A stretch of DNA of 64,000 nucleotides from Gammaproteobacteria bacterium (lineage in GTDB: Bacteria; Pseudomonadota; Gammaproteobacteria; SZUA-140): positions 62,001-126,000 of the forward strand of contig JADJWH010000001.1 of NCBI GenBank assembly GCA_016716465.1, written 5' to 3'. Below are positions 49,663 through 58,074 of this stretch, piece by piece. A program made the position numbers and the translations under genes. Below the pieces are notes generated by a model. The model did not search any database. It saw nothing but the letters and a program-made list of their open reading frames with translations, and was not told where the DNA came from. The stretch's first letter is position 1; each line of letters opens with the position of its first letter.

Positions 49663-52257
49663 TCAGTGCTGATTCGCCTGTTTCAGGATGGGTACGGAAG
49701 AAAATTTCTTATCCAGGAAAAGCGTGTCTATCCCGAAAACCCTGGATAATCTGTCCGCTTCGTCAGCAAGCATCGGTTTTGCGATTAGCCAGCCCTGGAT
49801 CATGCTGTAATTCAATTCGACCAGAGACCGATATTCCTCCGCGGTTTCAATGCCCTCGGCGATGCAACGTATGTTCATATGCCGGGCTATGTCGGACAAG
49901 GCCCGCAGGATTGCGCGGCAGGTCTGGTCGGTATGACGAACCACCATGGACCGGTCGATCTTGATAATGTCCACGGGCAAGCGCATCAAATAATTGAGCG
50001 AAGAATAGCCCGTGCCGAAATCATCCAGGGCGATCATGCTGCCGGCATCGCGTATCTTCTGGAGCTGGTTTATGTGGGCATCTGAGTTTTCGATAAATAC
50101 CGACTCGGTGATCTCGATGATTATCGAGTTGGGATTTACATTCTCTTCTTTGAGGACTTCGATGGCGGTGGACGAGAAGTCGGATTGGTTGAGCTGAACC
50201 ACGGAAACGTTGACAGATACTCTATTGATGGTGGAGCCGGCCGATGCCCACTCTTTCAGTTGCCGGCATGCCATGCGCAACACCCAGGTTCCGACATCCA
50301 CGATCATTCCGGTCTGTTCCAGTAGGGGTATGAATTCATCGGGCGAGATCAATCCCATCTCCGGATGGCGCCAGCGCAGCAGCGCTTCGACCGTATGTAT
50401 CTTGTCGCGCTGGCTATCATAGATTGGCTGATAGTTGAGGAAAAACTCCTTGTTGATTACGGCAGCATGCAGGTCGCCTAGCAACCGCATGTGGCGAACG
50501 GTGGTTTTACTTAACACGGTATCGTAGACGGACAAGCTGCAACCACGTATCTTCTTGGCGCGGTACATGGCGCTGTCTGCATTGCGGAGCAGTGTTTCGG
50601 AGTTATCACCATGATTTGGGTAAAGCGCAATCCCGATGCTTGCATGACAGTAGACGGAATACCCATCGACGGATATCGGCTTTGTGAGGCAGGAGAGCAG
50701 GCGCTCGCAGGTCATGATGGCGTTGGCCTGGCTGCCAATATTGGGGAGAATTACCAGGAACTCATCGCCACCGAGCCGGCCGACAGAGGGCGGTATGGCA
50801 TCATCGGCGTCTGCTTCAGCTACGACGGCAACCGTATCCGAACCCCGCAGGGATTCCTTAAAGCGCCGAGCGACCTCGACCAAAAGCTGGTCTCCCGCGA
50901 CATGACCCAGGGAGTCGTTAATTTCCTTGAACTTGTCCAGATCGATCATCAGCAGTGCCAGTTGCTGTGATCTGTCTCTGGAGATCTCCAGAAGCGCGGC
51001 TATATTGGCGTAAAGGTCGCGCCTGTTGGGAAGGCCGGTCAACGCGTCGTGAGCTGCGACATGGTTAAGATCGGTCGACAGTCTGCGGTAGAACTTATAC
51101 CAGAAGCTTCCGGCCAGGATGATTACCAGCAGTGAAAATATCAGCAGTTGTGAAATAAGCTTTTCCCTGGGTGCCACGAGTATATTGCTGATCTGTTCCT
51201 GGGGAATCAGCCTGTGCAATGTCCAGACGGATTCGCCGTTGACCATGATATCCATGCTAAGGCCGGAGCCCATCCGGTCTGGCTGCTGCAGGTCTTGTTG
51301 GATACGCGAATTACGCCGGTCGAAAATCGCCATTCCGCTTCTGTTGTTGGTCAAAATGTAATTGCTGGGAGGGATGTTCGCGAGGCCGTTGATGGCAAGG
51401 CTGCGCTTCTCCTGGTCGGTGACGGGAATGTTCGGCCAGCCAATGAGGCGGGCTTCGATGATATTCGTCCGCACAACGGTCGATACAAGGCCCTTGAAGG
51501 TTCCATCCGTATCGCTGTAGATCGGTACCGACAGTATGAATCCGAGCCGGTTGTTCGGGTCGCCGAGGCTCTTGGATTGGTACTGCGAGTTATCGCAGGT
51601 AATCATGATCGGCGATATGTCAAACGGGATGTTGTCCGGCGCGTTTTCCGGTATCTGTGCGAATTTCCTCTGAAGTGTCTTCAGCGATTGACTTAGATAG
51701 ACATACTCTTCGGATTCATCCTCGACCGGGATGTCGGATGGGTTGTCAATCAGGCCGATGCGGGTATTAAATTTGTTATTGGCATGAATCCTGTCGACAA
51801 TGACATTGTCGTACATGACAAAGGGTACTTCGCCTTCCCCCGGATTGAAGCCGGCGTATGTGATATATATTTCAGAAATGGAGGCAATCGAGGCGGCGTG
51901 ATTATAGAGCTGTTGAACGACATCTGCGTCGGTATCATGGAACCGGACGTTATCGATCACGTCATCGGTTGCGGAAACGCGATTCTGGGGGCTGATGTGG
52001 CGCAACGCCGGTAACAGCGAAATCGTTCTCGTCGCGATATATAATTCCTGGAACAGGGCTTCCAGCTCGCGCGTTTTGGATTGGCTCTCCGTTCTAACTT
52101 CTGCGTTCAGTTCCTTGAGGGCTATATCTCTATCGTATCTGTACTCATAAACCACGAACAAGGCCAGAGCCGCCCAGATCGCAAATGCGCCGAGCAACAC
52201 CATACTTTTGGTCTTGACATTCAGCTGCTCTGTGCTGTCCGCGTGGGTAATATCCAT
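49663..52257 (-). CDS. Membrane GGDEF-EAL protein with periplasmic sensor
   Basis: 864 residues. One membrane helix at about 17-37, a large periplasmic Cache-like sensor (about 40-370), a second helix (about 370-392), then GGDEF (about 405-580) and EAL (about 600-850) domains. GGDEF at 496-500 is intact, as are EAL (624-626) and DDFGTGYSS, so both synthesis and hydrolysis of c-di-GMP are possible. Base composition is clearly lower in GC than the neighbours, suggesting transfer. Confidence 0.93.
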   Translation of the reverse strand: MDITHADSTEQLNVKTKSMVLLGAFAIWAALALFVVYEYRYDRDIALKELNAEVRTESQSKTRELEALFQELYIATRTISLLPALRHISPQNRVSATDDVIDNVRFHDTDADVVQQLYNHAASIASISEIYITYAGFNPGEGEVPFVMYDNVIVDRIHANNKFNTRIGLIDNPSDIPVEDESEEYVYLSQSLKTLQRKFAQIPENAPDNIPFDISPIMITCDNSQYQSKSLGDPNNRLGFILSVPIYSDTDGTFKGLVSTVVRTNIIEARLIGWPNIPVTDQEKRSLAINGLANIPPSNYILTNNRSGMAIFDRRNSRIQQDLQQPDRMGSGLSMDIMVNGESVWTLHRLIPQEQISNILVAPREKLISQLLIFSLLVIILAGSFWYKFYRRLSTDLNHVAAHDALTGLPNRRDLYANIAALLEISRDRSQQLALLMIDLDKFKEINDSLGHVAGDQLLVEVARRFKESLRGSDTVAVVAEADADDAIPPSVGRLGGDEFLVILPNIGSQANAIMTCERLLSCLTKPISVDGYSVYCHASIGIALYPNHGDNSETLLRNADSAMYRAKKIRGCSLSVYDTVLSKTTVRHMRLLGDLHAAVINKEFFLNYQPIYDSQRDKIHTVEALLRWRHPEMGLISPDEFIPLLEQTGMIVDVGTWVLRMACRQLKEWASAGSTINRVSVNVSVVQLNQSDFSSTAIEVLKEENVNPNSIIIEITESVFIENSDAHINQLQKIRDAGSMIALDDFGTGYSSLNYLMRLPVDIIKIDRSMVVRHTDQTCRAILRALSDIARHMNIRCIAEGIETAEEYRSLVELNYSMIQGWLIAKPMLADEADRLSRVFGIDTLFLDKKFSSVPILKQANQH

Positions 52258-52839
52258 GGCGCGTCCGGTTTATTGGATAATTTTCTAATGTTGACGGCAT
52301 GGCAAAAACTGATCGCCCGAAATCCCGGTATTTCGCCAAGGTGATATCGGCGTGTGCCTGTGGAAGATTAATCTGGAACCCTTCAGCTCCGGCTGGAATG
52401 TGCAGGAACATGGGTGAGAATCGACCGACGCGCTCCAGGGCCCGTCAATCGGGCCGCGGAGTTGTGAAATGAAGCGATCGAGGAGACTAGGAATCGCCTG
52501 GGGCGGCTCAGGAAAGAATTAGTCTAAACAGCAGCGGGCCGGCATAGTATTTCGATCCGGCAGAAGGACCAATGGCTTGACGAATGCCTGAAGCTTCATC
52601 CGATGAGCGCTTTGTGTGATTGGCCTGATTCTAATTAGCAGCAGGACCGCTGGCGGATTTGTCGAGTGGGTCATGTCCAGTAACAGCTCGTCGCCGCAAA
52701 GCGAATTTCATCTCAGATGATGCGTCTGGCGCGGGGATGGAGCCGGACCCCGGTTCGTAGCCGGAAGTGATGCCGGGGCCCGCGTGCATGGGGCGGGCAT
52801 GCGTGGCAATTCTTGCGATGCATCGCACTGCCAAATGGA
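52258..52839. other. Gap with no recognised gene
   Basis: 580 bases between two minus-strand genes. Open frames here are short or on the wrong strand and show no family resemblance. No repeat of the GGGGACAGA family and no clear terminator was found. Confidence 0.4.
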
Positions 52840-53508
52840 CTATTTCTCGGTGGTCGACATCGAATCGATGAACTTGTCCGCCTCGGCGATCGATGTGTTC
52901 ATGTCGCGGATCAGCGCCGAGATGTCCTTCTCGATGTTCATCTTCTGATTGCGCAGCGAGGCGATTGCGCTGGCATTGAGGTTGTGCTTCAGGAACAGCA
53001 CGCGGTCCTGAAAGGCGTTCAGCACCGGGTGGATCTTCTTCTCCGCCGCATCCATCGCCGTGATGAGTTTCTTGTAGGATGCCTGCGTGCTCTTCAACTG
53101 CTGCGCGCTGGCGCGTTTCAGGTTCGGGTCGGTGTACTTGCCCAGTTCCTCGTTCCACTCCGCGAACAGGCTGTCCGCGACGTCCCTCACGTCGTCGATG
53201 CGCGACTTCACCTCCTCGGCGCGTTCAACGCTTTCGTCGTATTCGTCCTTGAGAGTCTTGTATTGAGCCTCCAGGTCGCCGCCCTCATAGCCGGTCACCG
53301 CGATGAACTCGTCCAGTGCCGAGGCGAACTGCTCCTTCGCGTCCTGCTGCGCCTCACGCGCCTTGTCGACCCGCTTGACAAGGATGTCGCGCTTCTCGAT
53401 GCCGAACTTCTCCATCGTGCCGTAATACATGGTCTGGCAGCCGGCGGTCAGTAACAGGACTGGCGCCAGCAGCAGACAGACATGAAGGTTCTTGCTATTC
53501 AGCAGCAT
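52840..53508 (-). CDS. DUF2959-family lipoprotein
   Basis: 222 residues. Lipobox LTAGC (C24), then QTMYYGTMEKFGIEKRDILVKRV and long coiled-coil helices to the end, the usual DUF2959 pattern. Anchored in the outer or inner membrane facing the periplasm. Function unknown. Confidence 0.87.
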   Translation of the reverse strand: MLLNSKNLHVCLLLAPVLLLTAGCQTMYYGTMEKFGIEKRDILVKRVDKAREAQQDAKEQFASALDEFIAVTGYEGGDLEAQYKTLKDEYDESVERAEEVKSRIDDVRDVADSLFAEWNEELGKYTDPNLKRASAQQLKSTQASYKKLITAMDAAEKKIHPVLNAFQDRVLFLKHNLNASAIASLRNQKMNIEKDISALIRDMNTSIAEADKFIDSMSTTEK

Positions 53509-53573
53509 CGCGGCGACTCCTTCCAGTGAGCGAAACGATCATCAGCATGATGCAATAACTATACTTCATAATC

Positions 53574-53756
53574 GGGGACAGATTTATTTTCCCGCCCATG
53601 AGTTCAAACTTTTGACGTTGGGGACAGATTTATTTTCTGCTAATGGTTGGGGACAGATTTCAAATCTGTCCCCATGTCTGGCTCGGAAAATAAATCTGTC
53701 CCCAACGTCAAAAGGCTGTCTCTCGTGCCGGGAAAATAAATCTGTCCCCAGCGTCA
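53574..53756. repeat. Cluster of five repeat copies including a perfect 28-base inverted pair
   Basis: Copies at 53574-53591, 53610-53637, 53649-53673 (palindromic type), 53686-53713 and 53732-53756. The second and fourth are perfect 28-base inverted complements (TTTTGACG plus GGGGACAGATTTATTTTC) flanking 48 bases that contain the palindromic type. This is the clearest composite element in the window. Confidence 0.92.
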
Positions 53757-53770
53757 GGGATTTGGCTGGG

Positions 53771-54763
53771 TTAGTGGGGCTGGGGGGCGTCGGCGGCGCA
53801 GCGGAAGCCGAGGTCGTTGAAGCGGGAGTCGGGGGGCTGGTTGAAGCGGTAGGCGCCGCGCTGGAACAGGTGCAGGGCGTAGTGGCCCTCGCCGCCGCGG
53901 CCGGCGCCGCGCACGACGCGGAACTTCTCGCCGAAGGCCTCGCTCTGGTAGTGCGAGCCGGGGTAGGCCCGGTACCAGTCGGCGACCCACTCCGAGACAT
54001 TGCCGGCCATGTCGTAGACCCCGTACGGCGAGCGGTCGGTCTCGTACGAGCCCACCGGCGCGACTCCGTCTTCCCACTCGGCCTCACCGGTGTTGCTCAT
54101 GCCTTCCTTCCAGTCCGGGCCCCAGGGAAACTCCTGCCCGTCGGCGCCGCGCGCGGCCTTCTCCCACTCGGCCTCAGTGGGCAGGCGCTTGCCGGCCCAG
54201 CGGCAGTAGGCGTCGGCGTCCGCCCAGCTCACGTAGATCACCGGCTCGCGATCCTGTACCGCGATCTTCTCATGGATCGCGTCCAGCAACTGTTCCTTCG
54301 TCATCTGGCGCGTGTCGATGTCGAGCTTGAAGGTCTTCACCGCGAGCTGGCGCAGCTTGTCGACCTCGACCGCGCGCAGCTTGTCGTCCTTCAGGCTGAG
54401 GATGTAGCCGCGATCGAGCCAGTGGTCGGGCGGCGGGATATCGACCGCGGCGAAGAACGCGCGATACTCCGCGTTGGTTACCTCATGGCGGTCGATGTAG
54501 TAGGCGGGCAGCCGCACGCGATGTTCCGGGTGCTCGTCCATGTACCACGGCTTGGTGTTTCCGAATTCGCCCGCGACGCCCTCGTGCTCGGCCTTGTTGC
54601 TGCCCATGACGAATTCGCCGGCCGGCACCAGCACCATATCCGCGCGCGCCCCGGCGCGCGCAGCCTCATCGGCGCCCGCGGCACCGGCGCAGAGCAGGGC
54701 GATCATCGTCGCGCCCAGCCATATCCGTGCCACAGAGCGGCCGCCATGAATCACTGCCTGCAT
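53771..54763 (-). CDS. FGE-sulfatase-domain protein without active-site cysteines
   Basis: 330 residues. Signal peptide to about residue 31, then a formylglycine-generating-enzyme-like fold: VLVPAGEFVMGSNKAEHEG, YIDRHEVTNAEYRAFFAAV, WAGKRLPTEAEWEKAARGADG and GVYDMAGNVSEWVADW. At the site of the two catalytic cysteines it reads GRGGEGHYALHLFQRGAYR, with no Cys, so it cannot be a classical FGE. Probably a sugar- or protein-binding or structural paralogue. It lies 13 bases after the next gene on the same strand. Confidence 0.87.
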   Translation of the reverse strand: MQAVIHGGRSVARIWLGATMIALLCAGAAGADEAARAGARADMVLVPAGEFVMGSNKAEHEGVAGEFGNTKPWYMDEHPEHRVRLPAYYIDRHEVTNAEYRAFFAAVDIPPPDHWLDRGYILSLKDDKLRAVEVDKLRQLAVKTFKLDIDTRQMTKEQLLDAIHEKIAVQDREPVIYVSWADADAYCRWAGKRLPTEAEWEKAARGADGQEFPWGPDWKEGMSNTGEAEWEDGVAPVGSYETDRSPYGVYDMAGNVSEWVADWYRAYPGSHYQSEAFGEKFRVVRGAGRGGEGHYALHLFQRGAYRFNQPPDSRFNDLGFRCAADAPQPH

Positions 54764-54776
54764 ATCTTCTCCCTCC

Positions 54777-55826
54777 TCAGTGCGCGTCCTTCGCGCAGCG
54801 GAAACCGAAGCTGTTGTTCTTCGTCGTCTTCAGGAAAAACGAGCGGTTGAAACTCGGCGCCGAGATGCCGCACTTGTAGAACGAGCAGTCCCACCACGAG
54901 CCGCCCTTCAGCGTCTTGTAGTGTTCGCCGTAGTTCTCGTTCGGATGCGTGTTGCCCGGATAGGCGCGATACCACGACTCCGTCCATTCCCACACATTCC
55001 CCGTCATGTCATAGAGCCCGTAGGCGCTCACGCCTTCGGCGAAGGCGCCGACCGGGCTGGTGTCGCCCTCGCGCTGCTGCGAGTTCCAGTACAGCGGCGT
55101 GTTCGCGCGCGTCATGCCGAACCCATCGCCCCAGGGATACCGTCGCGCATCGGTCCCGCGCGCGGCCTTCTCCCATTCCTCGTCGGTCGGCAGGCGCTTG
55201 CCCGCCCACTCGCAATAGTCATGTGCGTCGTTCCAGGTCACGCCGACGACCGGGTGATCGACCTTGCCCGCCGGCCAGGTACGGTTCTCGAACTGCGGCG
55301 GCGAACGGTGCCGGGTCGCATCCATGAAGGCCTTGTACTGGCCGTTGGTCACCTCGTACATGTCGATGTCGTAGGCCGGCAGGTCGACGATATGCGCAGG
55401 GCCCTCGTCGGGCAGCCGTTCATCGGTGCCCATCGTGAACGGACCGGCGGGGATGTGCACCATCTCGTTCGGATGCGTGCCGATGCGCGTGTGCTCGTAA
55501 TAGAGCGGCACCCGCATGCCCGGCAGCAGTTCGGTACTGTCGAGCGCGGGCCGCGGCTTGAGCGCCGCCGCATCGAGCGGTTTCTCCGTCGGTTCGGCAT
55601 CGAGCGCCTGCGTGAACGCGGGCGCGCTATCCTCCGCCAGATCCTGCTCCGCCGAGTGACAGCTCACGCAGGCCGGACCCGCCGTCACGGTCACCGGCGG
55701 TGCGGCGTGGCAGCGACCGCACTTCGAAAGGTCCACCGCGACGGCCGCCCGCGACATGAGCACCGCGAGCGCAAGGCATAGAACCCCGCTGTATCGCCGT
55801 ACACGGCGCGAGGATGTGGTTGTCAT
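54777..55826 (-). CDS. Diheme cytochrome c fused to formylglycine-generating-enzyme domain
   Basis: 349 residues. Signal peptide 1-30, then two heme c motifs CGRCH (36-40) and CVSCH (53-57), a linker (60-110), and an FGE domain (about 115-347): VHIPAGPFTMGTDERL, DMYEVTNGQYKAFMDA, GKRLPTDEEWEKAARG, GLYDMTGNVWEWTESW. GGSWWDCSFYKCGIS carries C314 and C319 with the Cys-x4-Cys spacing of the FGE copper site. It is periplasmic by its signal and hemes, unlike typical FGE. First gene of a pair. The fusion suggests electron transfer linked to oxidation of a protein cysteine (inference). Confidence 0.88.
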   Translation of the reverse strand: MTTTSSRRVRRYSGVLCLALAVLMSRAAVAVDLSKCGRCHAAPPVTVTAGPACVSCHSAEQDLAEDSAPAFTQALDAEPTEKPLDAAALKPRPALDSTELLPGMRVPLYYEHTRIGTHPNEMVHIPAGPFTMGTDERLPDEGPAHIVDLPAYDIDMYEVTNGQYKAFMDATRHRSPPQFENRTWPAGKVDHPVVGVTWNDAHDYCEWAGKRLPTDEEWEKAARGTDARRYPWGDGFGMTRANTPLYWNSQQREGDTSPVGAFAEGVSAYGLYDMTGNVWEWTESWYRAYPGNTHPNENYGEHYKTLKGGSWWDCSFYKCGISAPSFNRSFFLKTTKNNSFGFRCAKDAH

Positions 55827-56010
55827 GGAGTTCCCTTACGTGTCGCACTCATTCCGCTATCGCTGCGGATTCACGGGAAGCGTGCAAAAGACTGGTCACA
55901 CGTTACCAAAGTGCCCCCGCGATTGCCAGCCCGCCGGCACAGGGAGGGATTGCAGCGGTTTCCGGCCAAATATGCACAAAAAGTGTAAGAACAAATACGA
56001 AACAGCTGTC

Positions 56011-56034
56011 GGGGGACGGATTTGAAATCCGTCC
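56011..56034. repeat. GGGGGACGGATTT palindrome
   Basis: GGGGGACGGATTTGAAATCC then GTCC; the right end is one base off perfect. Confidence 0.8.
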
Positions 56035-56099
56035 TCATTCTCACGACGAATCTGTCGTCCCACGGCAAATCTTCGCTCTTCCCGGCGCGATCCCGCATC

Positions 56100-56184
56100 G
56101 TAGCCCGGATGGAGCGCAGCGGAATCCGGGGGATTCGGTCCGTTATCCCCGGATGCCGGTGCTTCGCACCTTTATCCGGGCTAC
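56100..56184. repeat. GTAGCCCGGATGGAGCG element, copy 2
   Basis: Starts GTAGCCCGGATGGAGCGCAG and ends TTATCCGGGCTAC. The right half carries GGATGCCGGTGCTTCGCACC, shared with copies 3 and 4. Confidence 0.9.
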
Positions 56185-56227
56185 GAAATAGCTGGCGTCT
56201 ATTCACAGTTGTTGGGCAACTGTTGTT

Positions 56228-56254
56228 GGGGGACAGATTTGAAATCTGTCCCCC
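56228..56254. repeat. GGGGGACAGATTT palindrome
   Basis: Perfect 27-base palindrome with a central G. Confidence 0.9.
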
Positions 56255-56429
56255 TCAAGCGCATCCCTGTGCCGGTCCTCATGTGTAAACAAACCTTTAC
56301 ACACCGCATGACGAATTTCCCAGGCGTGCCCCCGGTCCAATCCTGAAACGACCCTGGCAATCGCACCCGTTCAGCGCCGGTTCAGCTTGCGGCGGGTACA
56401 GTGACGGCGAATCCCCACAGGAGGCGGCC

Positions 56430-56990
56430 ATGACAGCAGGCAGACGTTACGGCAGAGGTCTCGTGATCCTCGCGCTTGGCACTACGGTAGCGGCCTGCGC
56501 CTCGACGCCGGTGGCGCGCACCGTCGCCGCGCCCGCGCCACGGCCGCCGCCCACGCAAGTCTATTACTATCCACTGCACGAGCAGGGCGCCGCGCAGCAG
56601 GACCGTGACCGCTACGAATGCTATCTGTGGGCGAAAAAGCAGACCGGCTTCGATCCCAGCGCGCCGCAGCTCGCGCCGCACCAGCGTCTCGAAGTCGTGC
56701 CCGACGCGGCGCCCGGCCATGACACCGCCGTCGGCGCGGTGACCGGCGCGCTGCTCGGTTCGATGGTCGCGGGACCGCATGACGCTGGCGGAGGGGCCGT
56801 GGCCGGCGCGGTCGCGGGCGCGATGATCGGCGCCTCGTCCGACACCGCACGCGCCGAGGAGGCGCGGGGCCTGCAGTCGCGTCTCGACCACCAGACGGCC
56901 GAACGCCAGGCCGCCGTGGAACGCGAGGCGAGCGAATATCGTCGTGCCATGACGGCATGTCTCGAAGGCCGCGGCTACAGCGTGCGCTGA
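56430..56990 (+). CDS. Glycine-zipper lipoprotein
   Basis: 186 residues. Lipobox VAAC at about residue 23. A central glycine-zipper membrane region (about 100-140: AVGAVTGALLGSMVAG, GGGAVAGAVAGAMIGASS). It carries two blocks also found in the next gene: YECYLWAKKQTGFDPSAPQ and, at the C-terminus, AMTACLEGRGYSV. Probably outer-membrane associated; function unknown. Confidence 0.83.
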   Translation: MTAGRRYGRGLVILALGTTVAACASTPVARTVAAPAPRPPPTQVYYYPLHEQGAAQQDRDRYECYLWAKKQTGFDPSAPQLAPHQRLEVVPDAAPGHDTAVGAVTGALLGSMVAGPHDAGGGAVAGAVAGAMIGASSDTARAEEARGLQSRLDHQTAERQAAVEREASEYRRAMTACLEGRGYSVR

Positions 56991-57019
56991 GCCACGCCAC
57001 CCGAAAGAGGAGGGGAACC

Positions 57020-57775
57020 ATGAAACGCAACGCAGCCACCCATGCCATCGCCGCGCTGATACTTGCCGTCCTGATCACCCCGGCCTGGGCCGACCGCTAT
57101 GGCAATGGCAACGACGGGCGCGACGGCGGACGGCATAACGGTCCGCCCGCAATGAACGCGCCGCGCGATTTTCGCGGCCAGGACAACCATGACCGCCGCT
57201 ACTACGAGGACCGTGGTTACCGCTACGACGAGCGCTACGGCCACAACCGCTATTACCCGCCGCGCGGCTACGTCGCACCGACCCTGCCGCGCTATTACCG
57301 CGTGATCCCGTATCGCGGCATCCGTTACTACTACAACGCCGGCATCTGGTATCGCCACGGCGGCGTCGGCTTCACCGTCATCGTGCCGCCGCTCGGCATC
57401 ATCGTACCGGCCCTGCCGCCGTACTACACCACGCTCTATGTCGACTCGACGCCGTATTATTACGCCGACGGCGTCTACTACGTCTGGCGCCGCAATGCGC
57501 CGGGCTATGAAGTGGTCGCGGCCCCCGACGACAGCCGGATCGACGCGGACGCGAGCCTGCCCGAGGAACTGTACATCTATCCGAAGGAGGGGCAGGGCGA
57601 GCAACAGCAGGCCGACGACCGCTTCGAGTGCCACCAGTGGTCCGTCGACCAGACCGGCTACGACCCCAGCCAGCCCGGCGGCAACGTCCCCGCCGACGAG
57701 CACACCGACAAGCGCGAACAGTACCTGCGCGCCATGACCGCCTGCCTCGAAGGCCGCGGCTACAGCGTCAAGTAA
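57020..57775 (+). CDS. DUF6515-like secreted protein
   Basis: 251 residues from the ATG at 57020 (AGAGGAGGGG upstream). Signal peptide to about residue 21. A Tyr/Arg-rich region (RYYEDRGYRYDERYGHNRYY) precedes a DUF6515-like core (GIRYYYNAGIWYRHGGVGF). The C-terminal part repeats the blocks of the upstream gene: FECHQWSVDQTGYDPSQPGG and AMTACLEGRGYSVK. The two genes, 29 bases apart, are likely one functional unit. Confidence 0.8.
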   Translation: MKRNAATHAIAALILAVLITPAWADRYGNGNDGRDGGRHNGPPAMNAPRDFRGQDNHDRRYYEDRGYRYDERYGHNRYYPPRGYVAPTLPRYYRVIPYRGIRYYYNAGIWYRHGGVGFTVIVPPLGIIVPALPPYYTTLYVDSTPYYYADGVYYVWRRNAPGYEVVAAPDDSRIDADASLPEELYIYPKEGQGEQQQADDRFECHQWSVDQTGYDPSQPGGNVPADEHTDKREQYLRAMTACLEGRGYSVK

Positions 57776-57786
57776 GCTATGGCTAA

Positions 57787-57848
57787 GGGGACAGATTTGA
57801 AATCTGTCCCCGGGTGAACCTATGGGGACGGACTTTCAGTCCGTCCCC
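57787..57848. repeat. Two adjacent palindromes of the GGGGACAGATTT family
   Basis: GGGGACAGATTTG plus AAATCTGTCCCC at 57787-57811, then the variant GGGGACGGACTTTCAGTCCG plus TCCCC at 57824-57848. The same pair order (with GGGTGAACC between) recurs at 59540-59599. Confidence 0.9.
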
Positions 57849-57877
57849 GTTCCCGGGGTGTAGTGCGGCCCCGCATC

Positions 57878-57962
57878 GTAGCCCGGATGGAGCGCAGCGA
57901 AATCCGGGAATACAGGCCCTGCATCCCCGGATGCCGGTGCTTCGCACCTTTATCCGGGCTAC
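57878..57962. repeat. GTAGCCCGGATGGAGCG element, copy 3
   Basis: Same structure as copy 2, with GTAGCCCGGATGGAGCGCAG at the left and TTTATCCGGGCTAC at the right. Confidence 0.9.
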
Positions 57963-57974
57963 GAAACAGCTATT

Positions 57975-58000
57975 GGGGGACAGATTTGAAATCTGTCCCC
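57975..58000. repeat. GGGGGACAGATTT palindrome
   Basis: Palindromic copy lying directly before the first toxin-antitoxin promoter. Confidence 0.9.
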
Positions 58001-58041
58001 ATTCCCGCATCGTCCCCCTTCCCGCAGCCCCCCCTCCCATA

Positions 58042-58069
58042 TTGACAAAGGTAACCTAAGAGTTACCAT
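58042..58069 (+). promoter_or_regulatory. Promoter and operator of the first toxin-antitoxin module
   Basis: TTGACA (-35, 58042-58047), 16-base spacer, TACCAT (-10, 58064-58069). A perfect operator-like dyad GGTAAC (58050-58055) and GTTACC (58062-58067) sits in the spacer and -10 box. The start would be at about 58076, at the ATG at 58075, suggesting a leaderless transcript. Confidence 0.5.
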
Positions 58070-58074
58070 AAGGC

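Larger units (their letters stand above)
55827..56429. other. Intergenic region with palindromic repeats
   Basis: About 600 bases with no convincing gene. It holds a GGGGGACGGATTT variant palindrome (56011-56034), a GTAGCCCGG element (56100-56184) and a GGGGGACAGATTT palindrome (56228-56254). Confidence 0.6.

Noticed and set aside
53574..53756. Possible CRISPR array
   Set aside because: The copies face both ways, differ in spacing and lack regular spacers; no cas genes are near. They fit inverted transposon-type ends.
55871..56206. 111-codon minus-strand frame
   Set aside because: It is built partly from the GTAGCCCGG and GGGGGACGGATTT repeats and has no recognisable domain.
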